Notes: generated by a model not told the origin, from the sequence alone. A DNA stretch of 64,000 nt from Antedon mediterranea (GCF_964355755.1 NC_092677.1:8437001-8501000); one strand, 5' to 3'; numbered from the stretch's first letter, positions 1 to 13,281 are shown. A program made the numbers and translations.

Positions 1-1526
1 AGGCTGTGAAATGAGGCCAGATTACAAGTGCAGCTACGGCTAAATCACACTGTGGTTACAGAATAGGAAATTCGTGAAATGGTCAATCTTCCGACGATTC
101 GTTATCATTAACCATATCAATTACTTTTGTAAAATTATACTTATCTGATGTAATTTTAGTCGGTCTTCCCATTTATAAAGTCAATTTTCTATGAAAATCC
201 ATCAAAACAGTGAAAAATTAGATAAGTTTGCACTTTACGTTTGCCGATTTTCGCACTGACTTAGGGAAAGCCTTCAAAATCAATGAAGCGTAAACGTATA
301 CATTCCTGCTGAGCGAGGAGAGCGAGACGACGATACACGTGCTCTCTCTGCCCTGCCTGGCATCGTCACGTGATAAGCAGATACAGTATACAATACCAAA
401 CTGGTCGGGTCGAGTATACCCCGTCTATAATCACAACATGAACGATGTACAGTATTTGATTGAAGGTCGACTCAACCTACCGGAATGGTATAGATAATAT
501 AGCTCGAATGAAAGAGTTGGAATATTTGTAAACATAAGTACAGTATTGCTAATTTTAACAAGTGTAGCCTAGCCTAAGTAAAAGGCCTGGTAGTATCAAT
601 TCGCATAGGGTCTACTACACTAGCTAGCTCAATTTTTAACTGAGCCGGATCGGCTAGGCTAGGCTAGGTCTCCTTCCTACTACCGGTGTACTTGCTTGAT
701 GCAGTATCCGCTTTTTTGGAGAGTAAACTAGGCCTACTTATTCGATCGGGACACCATACGTGCGGACGGCGATCGGACCTTGTTTTGCCTCAATATTTAC
801 AGCCGATTTTTGTAGAACGTTTTAGGTTTAGATTGTTTAGGAGTTTGGTTGATAGGATGGGTGTGGAATCCACTGAGTTTTGTTATTTATGGGCCAATCG
901 TTTAGTAATAGGCTAGCTAGGCCCATGAATGATGGCCCCAATGTTTTAACGTAGCCATCGTGGCATGGAATCCCTAGTCAGAAATGGCTCTCAACCCTGC
1001 ATGAATAAAATGATTTAGGCTAGGCCTAGCCTAGTACGTGAAGCCGATATACGATCTGTACTACAGTATTATTATTAATTCGAGGTATAAAAATAGTATA
1101 ATTTATGACTCCGTAATCTGTACTAAATTTTGTATTTCATTAAATGTCAAATAAATATATGCTACTACTGTTATTATTACACTTTATTAGGCCTAGCTTA
1201 GCAAATCTACAAAAAATGTATTTCACAATGATCGGGTGGTCGTCGTTTGACAGAGGAGAGAGAACACAACGTACAAGCTTGACGTCGCGAGTTTGGAATC
1301 CACTGACTGATGACGTGATTTTGTGAATATCTCATGAATATTAATGAGCTTCCCTAAGCTGCTGAAATACAGATTTTCCATGAATTTACCCTAAAATGTA
1401 TATGAAATTTAATTTTTTTAATTTCTCGTTATTACTTCTTCATTCTGACATGTCTATATTGTTATAATATTTTTTATTTAATAAATAAACGATATTTAAA
1501 AGCAATTTTAAACCCAGAATCCCCCT
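1..1526. mobile_element. TTAA-flanked non-autonomous DNA transposon, left end outside window
   Basis: The first 420 bases and about 1015-1526 match 56823-57241 and 58006-58490 nearly base for base, and the right end (GGGTTT-type inverted terminus followed by TTAA at 1527-1530) is the same. The complete relative at 56716-58490 shows terminal inverted repeats and a TTAA target duplication, so this is a second copy cut by the window start. The centre (about 421-1010) is unrelated to the centre of the other copy, so the two carry different internal cargo or have been re-filled. No transposase reading frame is visible. Confidence 0.75.
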
Positions 1527-1530
1527 TTAA

Positions 1531-2199
1531 ATTCAACTAAAAACCCATTGGCTGGCAGCCAATTCAACCATTGTTTGCTTTAAATTATAGTTTTTTCATG
1601 TAAATACATTTTTTTATCCAATTTTTGGTCAAAGTGGATAACTATTATGTTACATTAAAATGGCATATTCAACAAACATTTTGTTACGATTTTTTTCGGA
1701 GGGATAATACATCTTTAATTTGACTTAACTGTTTCAATTAGTTCATTTCGATGTGAAGCGTCGAGTGCTGTTTCTGACAACAAGTATGAAATAACAACAA
1801 TCTAAATTCATTGGAGCTTTAATAATAAACACCCATCTGGTTTGTTACTATAGAATAATGTATGCCGGTCTCCCGTACCCGCAACCGAATAGGCCTACCT
1901 AATTATGTTTAACATTAACACTGTCATTTATATAGCGCTTTTACAATGATCAAAGCGCTTTACATTAACCAATCATCAAAAGATGTTTTTTAAGCGCCAT
2001 TTCCACTAGATACGATAACGACACGATAAATCAAAGGTCAAAATAATAGTGAACACGTGGAACATTTTTACTTGTTTCTAAACACCACTAGATTTCTTAA
2101 AATGGCGCCCTTTTTTCAAATACATTATCAATTATATTAATATCCCGTTTAACAAATTACAATCATAATTCTCTTCATGGTAATATACATTATTTTTTA
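1531..2199. other. noncoding AT-rich stretch
   Basis: No supportable coding frame. Around 1930-1975 there is a TATAGCGC box followed by an AAGCGCTTTACATT box, a pairing I know from dispersed repeats of several marine invertebrates. Otherwise I see nothing specific. Confidence 0.5.
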
Positions 2200-2765
2200 T
2201 TATAAATATTTATTTTATTCATTTATTTATTTCAAAAAACCTCCACAGGAAGAGCTATAATGTCTAGTATATATTACAATTTTAACAAATTGTAGGCTAC
2301 CTACAATGTCTAATTCTACTACTAAATAACATTTAATACTATTAAATTAATATAAAGACGATGTATGTTGAATAATTTAAATACATTCTAAAATTCTTCA
2401 ATACAATTTTTTTGGAATGAATTAGGAAATATCAATTATTTCTTTGTCAGTAAAAACAAATTTAAACACAGAGTAATAATAGTATAAATTTCTTTGATCT
2501 TCTTGCATGCTATATATTAGTCTAAGTTCTAGACTGAAATTAGTAAAAAGATAAATATTTTGGCACATATGGCGTTTCATATGTATAATACATGAGCTCG
2601 TATTGCAGTATACAGAAAAAAATCAAAACGCCGACTGGTGGACTAATATAAAGAAGACAATAACTACAGACTTGGGGCAAGTCTAGCTTTATATATATTA
2701 ATTGTAAACAAAATCAATAATCTATTAATAAAAATGGTGACATCAAGTCAGTGTCTATTAGGTGA
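2200..2765 (-). other. 3' UTR and poly(A) signal cluster of ZNFX1-like copy 1
   Basis: Several overlapping minus-strand AATAAA hexamers lie at about 2209-2231, roughly 540 bases past the stop codon. The same hexamer cluster and neighbouring sequence recur downstream of copy 3 at about 36488-36516, which supports a shared 3' end. The exact cleavage site is not visible. Confidence 0.5.
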
Positions 2766-5700
2766 TCATACGTAGTCATTATGTTTTCCTTTAGCTCCTC
2801 TCCCTCTTCCTCCTCTTGCTCCTTCACCTCTTCCTCCACCTCCTCCTCTTGATCCTCCACCTTCTCCTCCACTCGCTCCTCTTCCTCCACCTCCACGTCC
2901 GCTCGCTCTTCCTCTTTCACCTCCACCTCCTCTTCCGCTCGCTCCTCCTCCACCACCTCCACCTTCTACTTCCCTTGCTCCACCCCCTGCTCCTCCTCTC
3001 CTTGCTCCACCTCCTCCTCTTCTATGTCTCGTTCCACGTCTTCTGTTACGCTGCTGCCTTTGTTGTTTCTGTTGTTCATCACGTGTTATACCATTTCCAG
3101 CAGAGCTGGCACCATCGTGAATGGCAGGGTTATTTTTGTCGTCTTTTTTATTCATGATTATTGGGTCAGCTGGGCGTGACGTAGCATTATTTTCTTTAAC
3201 ATTCTGCTGTTTCACTTGATAACTACCTTTTTTGTCTTCAACAGAAGTAGGCCTACCGAAATCATTTCTTTGAACATTAACAGGAGAATTTATCGACGTT
3301 GAACTGCGTTTTACTTTCTCTATTTCTGTTGATTTGGATTTCCTCTGCCTCTGTCTTTGACGTTTATTTCTTGCAGGTTCACTTTGCAGTTGGTGATCAG
3401 TTTGGTATTTTTCTTCAAGTCCTGTATGTTTGTTACTACCAATTTTTCCAGATTGTTTTATTTTCAGCTTTTCATTTTTATTTGAAAGTATGTTCTGATC
3501 TTCTGCTTTCAATTCCAAAGTCGAGCATTCGTGACATTTCTCAACATCATCGGCATTGTTACCATAGAGCACGTGACCGAAAGAGCATGTCGACCAGCTT
3601 TCTTGACAGAAACTTAAGCATCGGGAAACACTTTCTTTAACAAGTACTACTACTTCAGGTAATTGATCGTCTTTTCCAAGTATATCCCATGCTTTTTCCA
3701 TAATTTCAGACGTCACGTGTGATTTGTTGTGAAGAATTATCGATAATAAAGTGTCTGTCTTTTGGTCTGAAGCTGTTTTACACTGAAACTTCATTAATCG
3801 AACACACGTGTTTATTCGTTGAATATCTGAAGACATGTGAAACACAAATTGTTCAGAAACAATGTTGTCTGAATACCAAATGCGTTGCTGAATGGTTTCT
3901 AGTTGTTGTAAGATGTCCGTTATGTAACTCGAATCGCTCTGTTGGTTTAAGTCATCACGAATAGTGACTAATTGTTTTAGCATTGTTGTCATAATATCAA
4001 ATAGAAGTAGTCTTTGATATTTGATTCCATAGCGGGAGTTCATTTCTTGTAAAAACCAATGTTTACAAGTTGTGTTAAAACATGTTAAGTGAGCGTTAAT
4101 CTTCCGTCGCATATCTTGTATTCGATCTGTCGATCTTTCAATCTGCATCCTTCGCTTGATTTCAGCTATTCTCATGTTGATTATTTTAATAACATTTCCG
4201 TATCTTGGGTTGAATCGAATAATTGTATGACATACTGGACATTGTTTCAATCTTATACCTTCATCTTTATCCATATATTCATCCATAGTAGAAACTTCAA
4301 TTGCGTGAGAACAGTCGTATAAAAATACATATCTTGGTCTCGTTTTACCTGCAGATTTAGCTGGATAAAATAAATGTGGATTGCAAGTTAAGCATTTGTT
4401 TTGGCAGGGCTCGCCACACAGACCAAAGCATTTATGTTTGCAATTAAGGGTCTTCCGACATGGTTGATTGCATCTTTTACGATTACAGAATTCATCACAA
4501 TTTTGTGTACACTTAAAATGAATGCATTCCCATGTACATCGGGCTCCACATGGTTCGCAAATATCGGAACAGGAACGATGGCAGCGTTTGTGCCAACAAC
4601 CTGACGCACACATGTTTTTACAAGGTTGACAAGGAATCATTGAGCAGGGCTGTTGACAATTGTGACCACAGATAAGGTTTTTGTTACAGCATTCAGTGCA
4701 TGGCTTGTGTATCTTGTCATGCGAACAATCTTTACATTTTCCACGACATCGATGTCCACAAACTAATGTGGTTTTGCATTGTTCCTGACAACTGTCGATT
4801 GAACATTCTTCTGAACATTTATTCGCGCAGGTATGGCCACATGGTAATTCTTTTGTACATCCCTTCAAACAGCTAAAGGGTAGATCACGTTGGTAACAAA
4901 CTTGTATATTTTCATGACCACAAGACAGCGTGACTATCTTTTTAAATCGACATACTAAGTGACCGCTAGTTGCAATCTCTGACAAATCTTCAGAACATTG
5001 AACATTCTTCATATGTCCACACTTTAGTCTCTTGTCTACTTTCTCTGTACAACGTTTCGTGCATGGTTTGCAACAAGCCTCTTTACACGTGTGTCCACAT
5101 GGTAGTATCCTTGAGCACATGTCTGGACAGACTTTGAATTCTGAACAAATACGTTTCATCGTGTGTCCACATTCTAGTGTTTCCTCAACATTTTCAAGGC
5201 AGTCAAAATCCTCGAGATCTTCAGATTCACGGCATTCCATCGTGGTTTCATGACCACATTTTAACATTACCACAACATTTTCAAGACATTCAAAGTCTTC
5301 AAGGTCCATAGTTCTACAGCATAGTCTTTCTGTTTCATGTCCACATTCTAATGTTACCACAACTTTTTCATAACAGTTAGTTTTCTCAAGGTCTTTAGAT
5401 TTATAGCATCTAATACTTGTTTGATGTCCACATTTTCGAGTTTTAGTAACTTTTACATTGCAAAGCAAATTGTCTAACTTTTCTTTTCGATACATACGGT
5501 CTGTATTAAGTGTTATCTTTCGATCTACGTTACAAGGTACTTTTTTTTCATGAGTACATGGTAGTCGCTTGTTAACTAATTCAGTGCATTCATCACTATA
5601 GCACGTTTGATGACATTTGCGACGACACTGGTGTCCACATGTTAATGTTTTTTGACATGGCATTTCACAACTAACATGTTTACCGTCATCATGGTGGTGG

Positions 5701-8700
5701 TTGTAGCATTTACATATATAATAATTGTTACATAAGTCACCACAACTGTTTGGACATGGATGACCGCATTTTGTAGGTCGTGAGCACCGTGATGGACAGG
5801 TTGGTGTAAAACACGGAACGCTAACGATATGTCCACATTTGAATTCTTTCTCTATTACCTCAATACATTTGGTTGTGCAAGCATCGCCACATTTCTTTTT
5901 ACATGCATGACCACACGCTAACGTCTTTTCACAAGGTTGCTGACAGGTTCTTATGTAACACTGTACTTCAATATTGTGACCACATCGAGAAAATGATTTG
6001 TCAACAAGGGTCAAACATTTTGATGTACATGGTTTATAACACATTTCTTTACAATTGTGCCCACATTGCAGTAATTTTGAGCACATGTTACGGCAAAGTT
6101 GTGTTTTAGAACAAATGCGTCTGGTTTTGTGTCCACGTTTTAGTGTTTCCTTAACAACTTTAAGACAGTCAATTTCCTCGAGTTCTTTAGATTTATAGCA
6201 TTTTATCATTTCTTCATGTCCACATCTACGAGCTTTAATAACTGTCACATTGCATCTTAGCTCATTGTCTGACCTATTAGTAAAATACTGATATCCATTA
6301 GATACATGACAAGGTACCGTTTTCTCATGATTGCATGGTAGTGTCTTGATAACTAATTCCGTGCAATTATGACGAGAGCACGTTTCATTACATTGCCGTT
6401 GGCACTTATGACCACATTTTAATGTTTTTTGACATAGCATTTTACAAATTACGTGTTTACCATCATCATGGTGGTGGTTAATTCCTTTACAATACTTTTT
6501 GCATAAATCACCACAAACATTTACACAAGGATGACCACATTGTGTGGGTCGTGAGCAAGGCAATGGACATTTTGAAGTAAAACAAGGAACGCCAACAGTA
6601 TGTCCACATTGAAATTCCTTCTCTATAACCTCGGTACATGTTGCTGTGCAAATATCGCCACATAAATTTTTACACGAATGACCACACGGCAGTGTCAATT
6701 TACAAGGGAGCTGACAGGCTATTTTGTAGCATTGAACTTTGAGATTGTGACCACATCGAGGAAAGAATTTCCTGACAAGTATTAAACATCTTGATGTGCA
6801 TTTTTCAAAACATAGTTCTTTGCATTTATGTCCACACGTCAATAACCTTTCACATGGATTAGTGCAGTCTACATCTATTTCTTGTTTCAAACACTGTATC
6901 TTAATCTCATGAAGACATTCCAATTTTATATTAACCATGACTTCACACGGCAAGCACTGTTTAAAACACTTTAGATGACATGCATGACCACGTATGCACA
7001 ATCTAACACAGTTTTCTTTGCATTCGAATTTCTCATGATTTGGATCTCGAGGATGACAAAGAAATGGACACACATGTCCACAGTCTAGACGAGTTTCACA
7101 CATCAGCCTGCATCCTCCCATCGGACATTGTTTAAAGTCAGCGGCAGTAGATACTTGAACTTTTTTCATTGGATGGTTATGACAGTGCAGCTGAAGATAT
7201 TTTCCTATGCAATTTATTGATTGCATGTCTTTAACTATTCTCATCCAGTTTTCATTTTTTTCAGCCAGGTGTTTGAAGTTTCCAATGCAGAACAAACCCT
7301 TTTGGGCTCTTGATAATGCTACACACATTCTGTTCTTTACTTTTAGAAACCCTATATTTCCAGCCTCGTTACTTCTTACTAAAGATAGCAAAATTATTTC
7401 ATTCTCCTCACCTTGATAGCTATCTACGGCCCTTATGTACACATCATGCAGACAACCATACTCCTTTTCTTCAAGTAGTCGTTTCAAATTAAGTACCTGA
7501 CCTGTATATGTCGTCAAAATTGTGATACAAGAGGCATCGTATCCTTGTTGGTACAGGTATTTAGCAAATGCTACACAATACTCAGCTTCGTGAGCATTCG
7601 ACTTACTTAATGTATCTTCCACCGAATCTTCTTGAATATCGTGGTTGATAAAGAACATATTATGAGCTACACCTTTAACGTTATCAAACTCTTTTACTGA
7701 CTTGTCATCGAGGAGATGACTGTAAAAGTGTTTCCTCATGAGTTGTGATATTTCTGGTCGCATTCGGTGTTGTGACGACAACTTCTGACAAGGAACACCA
7801 TTGGTAATCATTCTTTCAAATAAGGACGTGTCAAGGTTGAACTTGGTGGCAAGTTTGTATACTGTAGGATTTGGCTTCAATTGCTGATGGTCTCCAATTA
7901 GAATTAGATGCTCACATTGTTTTGTTAGGCTTGTTACAATGTGTGCTTCTAATATTTCCGCTGCTTCTTCAACAACAACTATTCTTGGCCGTATTTCATT
8001 TATTAAATCTTTATTCATAGCAGCACCAGTTGTTGTCATGCCTATTACATCTGCTCCCCTTAGTACTTCACATTTGGCTTCATAATCCTCTTGTCTCATA
8101 CTGTTGCCCATAACTTGATCATATGCTTGCCGCTGGTCAAACAGTACTTGCTTTAACTTGTCTTTGTATTTTGCTATCCAGTATCGATACAAGCGCCATT
8201 TATCATGAGTAGATAACATTACAAAATTCGCATTGTCTGCTTCTTGTTCCGTCATCTTGTCACCAACAAGAGATAATTGTTCTCGAACTGCTAACTGGTG
8301 CTTTTTCAATGATGCATTTTTACATTTTATTTTCTGATTGTATGCGAGCTGAGAAGAAAGGCCATCGATTATCACATTTTTTTTAGATTCGTAATCCTTG
8401 TCATCATAGTCTCGTTGATCTAACATTATGTCTAATTCAGTTTTAATATTAGCGTTACTGTCGTCTTTTTCATTGCCATCAGTAATTATCTCTTCAGAAA
8501 GTTCATTGACCTCTGAACCAGAAATAATTCCTAGCCATGTAGGTAAAGCTGAACGTCTTCCGTTTTCTCCATCTTGTTTTCTCATCTCTCTCAGGCATGA
8601 CACATGGCGAGCGTTAATGACATTTTCCAAAGCAAATTCACTGACGATGTACTTATCGGAAAGTTTAATCATCTCTTCGGCTTCTATCATCCGAGTGATT

Positions 8701-11700
8701 AAGGAATCAGAAAGTTCTTTTATTCTGTTTAACTCGTTTCGTGTTCTTTTCTGCTTTGATAAATCTTTCAAATTATATGTTTGAAGACTTGCGCTTTTCG
8801 ACCTTCCACCAATTCTGACCAATTTATGACAAAATCTCAGGATGCCTTCAAGAAATTGGTCCAGTGCATGGTTTGTGTAACATATCACCATTATGGTATT
8901 GTTACCACTGTCTTCATCAACCTCCGTGGCCCAACACTCTTTGTTAATCAGAAGAGTTTCAACGACCTTTAATCCAATGTACGTTTTTCCAGTTCCTGGT
9001 GGCCCCTGAATAACTGCTAGTTCTTTGGTTAAGGCTGATTTTACAGCTCTAAGTTGTGATTCATCAAGTGTTAGTTTGCCAATTCCTTTCCATGCATTTT
9101 CATCTAGAATATCAATTTTATCATCTTCAACGTCAGTTTTGTCCTGATCCTCATCTTTGAAAAGTGGCCGTATGTCGTACATCATTCTGGGTGTATTAAG
9201 AAGATATTTTGGTCTTTCTATATCATGTGAAGCCCGTATAATATACTTTTCCATAGGTAGATTGTTGTCGCCATTGAACTGTTGAAGAACTTGCAACACA
9301 GGTCTGTAACTCTCAAAAAATGCCGTGGACTCGACAATGGTATAGATACGTGCAATATCTATATTCTCCGGGTGATGGAATTTAATATCAACACGTCCTT
9401 CACGTAATAAAGATTCCTCTCTATGGCTAACAGTACCAAATAGAAGCGTTTGAAAATTGTCATGAGATAAGCAGACAAGGGAACCATAAATCAACCTTTT
9501 GGTGTTTTTCCATTCAACGTTTCTGAGATTACAGAGACTAAATATTACCCGATAAAGAACTCCATCTTTTGTGTGGGAAAATACTGGGTGTTCAATTTTC
9601 ACATCGTAATATAAGCGGACATCTGTATTTCTCTTTCTTTGATTTCGTGGATTTGCTAGATTATCGAGATGTGTTTGAATTCCCTCACGTAATGGACAAA
9701 TGAAGTCTTCACGCAGTAATCTGAATTGTACATCAAGGTAATGATATTTGCTTGCGTAGCTTCCTTTGGTCTTATTTGGACGAAGGAATGGTAGCTCTGT
9801 GGAATGAAGATCTTCTGTGGTTGGCAATATTGGAATATCTCTATAGTCATCAGGTGGTGGCCCATCGAAAATCCCTTCTCTTATTGCAGATTCAAGTTGT
9901 CTCTTCTTCTTCTCTGCTTCTTTTAATTCTAAAATGTATTTGTCAGTTTCTTTTTTAAAACGTGCTAAATCTACCAAAGCATCTTGTGACAACATCCGCT
10001 TTCCAAACATGTATTTACTTTTGGCGTCAAGTAAGGTTGTAATAATTGTCAGATCCTTTATTTCTTTAATTTGTGGACTTATCTCTTTCAGAAACGTCCA
10101 TATCTGATATAAACGTTGTTCAATACCTTCTTGTAGGTCATCTCCTCTTTTAGTATGTATTTCTCTCTCCAGTTTGTCTCCTAAATGCGTTACATACGAA
10201 ATAAGGGATTTCTTTATAAATGGACTTGTTTTTACCATATCTACCAATTTTGTCCTGCCCTCAGATAATTCACATTGGAATATTCTTACGTACACTTGGA
10301 GGAGGACTTCAATGACTTTATCGCTTATTTTCTCATCTTTTAGGAGTTTGTTGAGGTTGTCGGCTCTGGCGAATAAATACTTCACTGGATTAGACATCTG
10401 TAATATACTCTTGAGATCAGTGACATTTACTACAAAAAACAAAGTGTTGTTGACAAAGCTAATTACATGTATAATATCAGAAATGCATGGCCAAAGTGAA
10501 GTTTTGCCACATAATTTTTAAAATAATGGTATCTATTGTAGGATAAACATTTTGCTTTTTTCATTTGGATAGCAATTTTGTTAAACAATACACAATGCTA
10601 GGTACTTACATGCTACAATATGATGTCTGGCTTTATTGTCAACACGAAGATGTCCAGAAGGAAGAGTGTCCATTCTAAATATAATAATAGGTAATCAAGA
10701 TTAATTTATTTCTACGAAATCATTTTAGTGCCATATAGAAGTAAAATTTGTAATCATTTACCTCCGCCAAGGAGGTGTATGTAGTCGGTCGAGTGTGTCT
10801 GTATGTTTGTTTGTTTGTTAGAAGGATTACTCAAAAAGTTATTGCAAATGAAAAATACAGATAGATATGTGGTCAAGGACCACTCCATTAAATTTTGGAG
10901 GCAATCCGGACCAGTGTTCCAATTCTAGTATTATTTTCAGACCTGCTAGTGTTAAAAGATAGGAGACCATTTTCAAAAGCCGGTGAGAAATCTGAAAGTA
11001 ACCAGTAAACTGAAATTGCATTTTCTCGAGAACTGCTTTTCAAAAAAACTTAATTATTTTGGTGTACAAGAGGCAAGAGTTATAATTTGTAATTTTAAAA
11101 CATAATTTGATTTAATGTAGGCCTACAGGTTTTTTGATACGAGTAGTTTTAAAAAACCTATTTCTTTTCTAATTCACCGATTTGTTATTGGCGTTGCTGT
11201 TCTATTGTTAGTCAACTGAAACTATTGTAAGTTGAAAGGCTGGTTACATAACCATTACACCAAATTCGCATATATGTAGTGAAATTAGCCTAATCACACA
11301 CAGCAAACATTTTTTTTCCCGGTGAAATCATATGTAGGTGAATTTTACAGTAGGCGGAAGTAAGCCTATGCATTCTCGGAGTGTCGTTCTAGTTTCTAAC
11401 ATAATTATTTCGTTTGATTCGAATTGTATTTAAAAATGAAGGTTGCTTGTTTTCTCGCTTACTAATTACAGACGCATTAATAAAGTGATTGTAATGAAGT
11501 TCGACCTGTATTATTATTAATGAAGTGGTACACAACTTTATTGTCGTAAAACAGGCCTACCTCTTCTCTAAATTTCCATGATCTATTCCTCCTCTTGTCT
11601 GATTTCGATATCTTATGCCATGAGTTGCCGGTGCTTCCCTGGTGTTAAAGTTTCGTGTTTGGCTTTTAAAGGATTCTTGACGATTCGAAAGTCTGTCCGT

Positions 11701-11871
11701 TTGTTTAGGTGCACTCTGTATCCTGAAACGAGGATCTAACCAGCTTCCATTGTCTGCCGTCTCATCTTTGTGATGATATGTCTGTGTTGGTTCATTTATT
11801 TGTCGAGTTTCGACCGCCCATAAAGGTAACTGGTTATGTCGCTTGGGATCTTTGGGCTTAGCACCTCTCAT
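2766..11871 (-). CDS. ZNFX1: ZNFX1-like RNA helicase / NFX1 zinc-finger protein, type A copy 1 (intact)
   Basis: Exons 11871-11561, 10674-10610 and 10429-2766 join in frame (introns GT..AG, phases 2 and 1) to give 2679 residues. Seen in order: basic exon-1 segment; helical N-terminal region; SF1 helicase with Walker A GPPGTGKT at about 601, motif Ia CYTNHALDQ, motif II VVEEAAE at about 945, GDHQQLKPN, SSQHRMRPE, VDSYQGEENE and VALSRAQKG near 1163; about two dozen NFX1-type CGH fingers from 1225 to 2140; CPVC segment near 2193; a degenerate RZ-like CSFGH..CHEC near 2407-2425; RGG tail from about 2588. Human ZNFX1 is about 1918 residues; the excess here is mainly extra fingers and the RGG tail. 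The family (ZNFX1) binds RNA; the vertebrate protein senses viral dsRNA and the nematode one acts in small-RNA inheritance. The antiviral role here is inference. Stop is TGA, four codons later than in copies 2 and 3. Confidence 0.9.
2780..3050 (-). repeat. GGN triplet repeat encoding RGG tail of copy 1
   Basis: On the plus strand this is an impure CCT/CTC-rich microsatellite. In the gene frame it encodes Gly runs broken by Arg, Glu and Ala, an RGG/RG-box-like tail. The purity and length of the run differ from copies 2 and 3, as expected for slippage. RGG tails in general bind RNA and promote condensate formation. Confidence 0.8.
5123..6857 (-). repeat. tandem duplication of a zinc-finger block in copy 1
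   Basis: The block from CERLLTCGHKC (about 6857) to LCRNM (about 6087) is repeated from CSKLLQCGHNC (about 6086) to VCPDM (about 5123), including the linker NHHHDDGKHV and the CQKTL..CGH fingers. The second block also holds an inner roughly 93-base triplication of a CGHET..DLEDF..CLENV unit (about 5150-5400). Copy 3 has one block only. Confidence 0.75.
10610..10674 (-). CDS. coding exon 2 of ZNFX1-like copy 1
   Basis: A 65-base exon between acceptor ATATTTAG and donor CAT|gtaagt. It joins phase 2 on the left and phase 1 on the right and reads MDTLPSGHLRVDNKARHHIV before entering exon 3. The same place in copies 2 and 3 holds 68- and 71-base exons with the same phases and a shared VAL or VLP ending. 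Confidence 0.7.
10751..11065 (+). repeat. dispersed CCTCCGCCAAGGAGG-type repeat in intron 1
   Basis: The start CCTCCGCCAAGGAGGTGT, a run of GTTTGTTTG, then ACTCAAAAAGTTAT and CCATTAAATTTTGG at spacings I recognise from a very widespread metazoan repeat. It lies in the intron between exons 1 and 2 of copy 1. No coding capacity. Confidence 0.6.
11561..11871 (-). CDS. coding exon 1 of ZNFX1-like copy 1
   Basis: The ATG at 11871 opens MRGAKPKDPKRH, matching the starts of copies 2 and 3 (MQGARPKDP, MRGARPKDP). The donor is AGAG|gtaggc at 11561/11560. A consensus acceptor (AATATCAG) lies just upstream of the ATG, so at least one noncoding 5' exon precedes it; copies 2 and 3 also have an acceptor there. 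Arg, Gln and His rich, no recognised domain. Confidence 0.75.
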
Positions 11872-11880
11872 TATACATTC

Positions 11881-12160
11881 CCTGATATTGAGAATAACAT
11901 AAATTAATCACTGCACGGTAATTGTATGTATTTTTAATCAATAACAATAATAAATTAAGGAATATTGTCAAAATTATTCTATATTTTATTTACTGAAACA
12001 ACGTGCAATTTTGGTTTATTACAATATTGCAATTTATGAATAGTCTCACTGCAATAAACTGTGTGTACAGTATTTTTGCACAAAAAAGCTTACTCAATGA
12101 TTACAGAGTAACATCAGTTATGGTTATGTCAAGGGACATGTTACGGTCTATGATACTCTA
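11881..12160. other. noncoding sequence 5' of copy 1 coding start
   Basis: AT-rich, no coding frame. If the first-exon module at 18364-18560 is the promoter of copy 1, this is the end of a 6.5 kb 5' UTR intron that also holds the elements listed up to 18.3 kb. Confidence 0.4.
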
Positions 12161-12168
12161 GGCGATAC

Positions 12169-12577
12169 CAAAGAACTTATAACACAAGAATCTCCTGTTC
12201 TTCAATTTGCATTCAAAACACAGTATCGGAAGTACAGGGTTAAAAGGTCAAACTGGGCGACGCCATTTCACAGCATGGAGCAGCGCCCCCTCCAAACTAG
12301 GAAGTCAATTACTCTACCCCCCTAGAGTATTAGCAGATCCCCTCTATGATTTTGACTTTCTAATTTGATGCGGGCGCCCTACTCCTCAGTCAATTACTCT
12401 ATCCCCCCTAGAGCATTAGCAGATCCCCTCTATGATTTTGACTTTCTAATTTGATGCGGGCGCCCTACTCCATGGCTCACAATGGCGCCACCCATAGCTC
12501 TATTCTATCCCACAATGCCTTTCGAAATTGTTACGCGCTTCGGACGAACAGGAGATTCTTGTGTTATAAGTTCTTTG
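12169..12577. mobile_element. hAT-like MITE with long perfect TIRs, copy a
   Basis: It starts CAAAGAACTTATAACAC and ends with the exact reverse complement; the inverted repeat is about 33 bases. The flanks are GGCGATAC at 12161-12168 and again at 12577-12584, a 7-8 bp target duplication (one base is ambiguous), which fits the hAT superfamily. Inside is an 84-base direct duplication containing ATGATTTTGACTTTC and GCGGGCGCCCTACTCC. No coding frame. Confidence 0.8.
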
Positions 12578-13281
12578 GCGATACATAATGATACACATTA
12601 TATTTTCCAATGGTACTGAAGAAATGTGGATCCAGTACCGGGTTCCATCAATCAATCAATATCTTTATTCATCAAATACAATACACATCAATAAACAAAA
12701 CGAAAGTGTATGGTAATTACACAAGCACACATATTAAGACTAATGTATTTAATGTATATGAAAGAGACCTCCAAGAGGTAATAGAAGGCCCACTAAATAT
12801 AGATATTTAGATAAAATAAAAAACAGAAAACTCTCCAAAAATAAAATCTCAAAATGAAAAATTCCTTTGTCGATTGTTTTAAACAGGTATTGATCAAGGG
12901 TCGTTTTGTGTTGAAGTTTAGATGGACCGCTATCGTTTGTTTACTCGATTCGGGGACGATCCCAGGAATCGAATTTGGTCATTCTTACATCTTGCATCTG
13001 TTGTTTCAATAATTGTGTATTACATTGTATACAGACCTATTTCAAATGTATTTCTATAAAAATTGCTAAAAGTATTGACAGTATTATTCGCATTCGTGGG
13101 TTATTACAATTATAATTGTTGATCATGTGAGATGAGGTATGACCTTATGACTTTTGACATATTCAAAATACTGCAGTTGGTATTCCTATAGATAAAAAAT
13201 AAGTAATACAAATACATTTAAACAAATAAAGTAAACTACCAACAAATACAATGTTAAAGTTCAAAAGTGAGTGTCATCTAT
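12578..13281. other. noncoding DNA with a probable LINE 3' tail
   Basis: At about 12648-12670 the plus strand reads CAATCAATCAATATC then TTTATTCATC; on the minus strand this is AATAAAGATATTGATTGATTG, resembling the 3' end and tetranucleotide tail of a non-LTR retrotransposon. From about 12890 to 13130 the sequence matches 18110-18265 and parts of 35420-35610, so it belongs to the paralogous promoter-flank repeats. Confidence 0.4.

Noticed and set aside
2714-2962. Minus-strand Glu/Val-rich frame at the end of copy 1
   Set aside because: Out-of-frame reading of the same triplet repeat.
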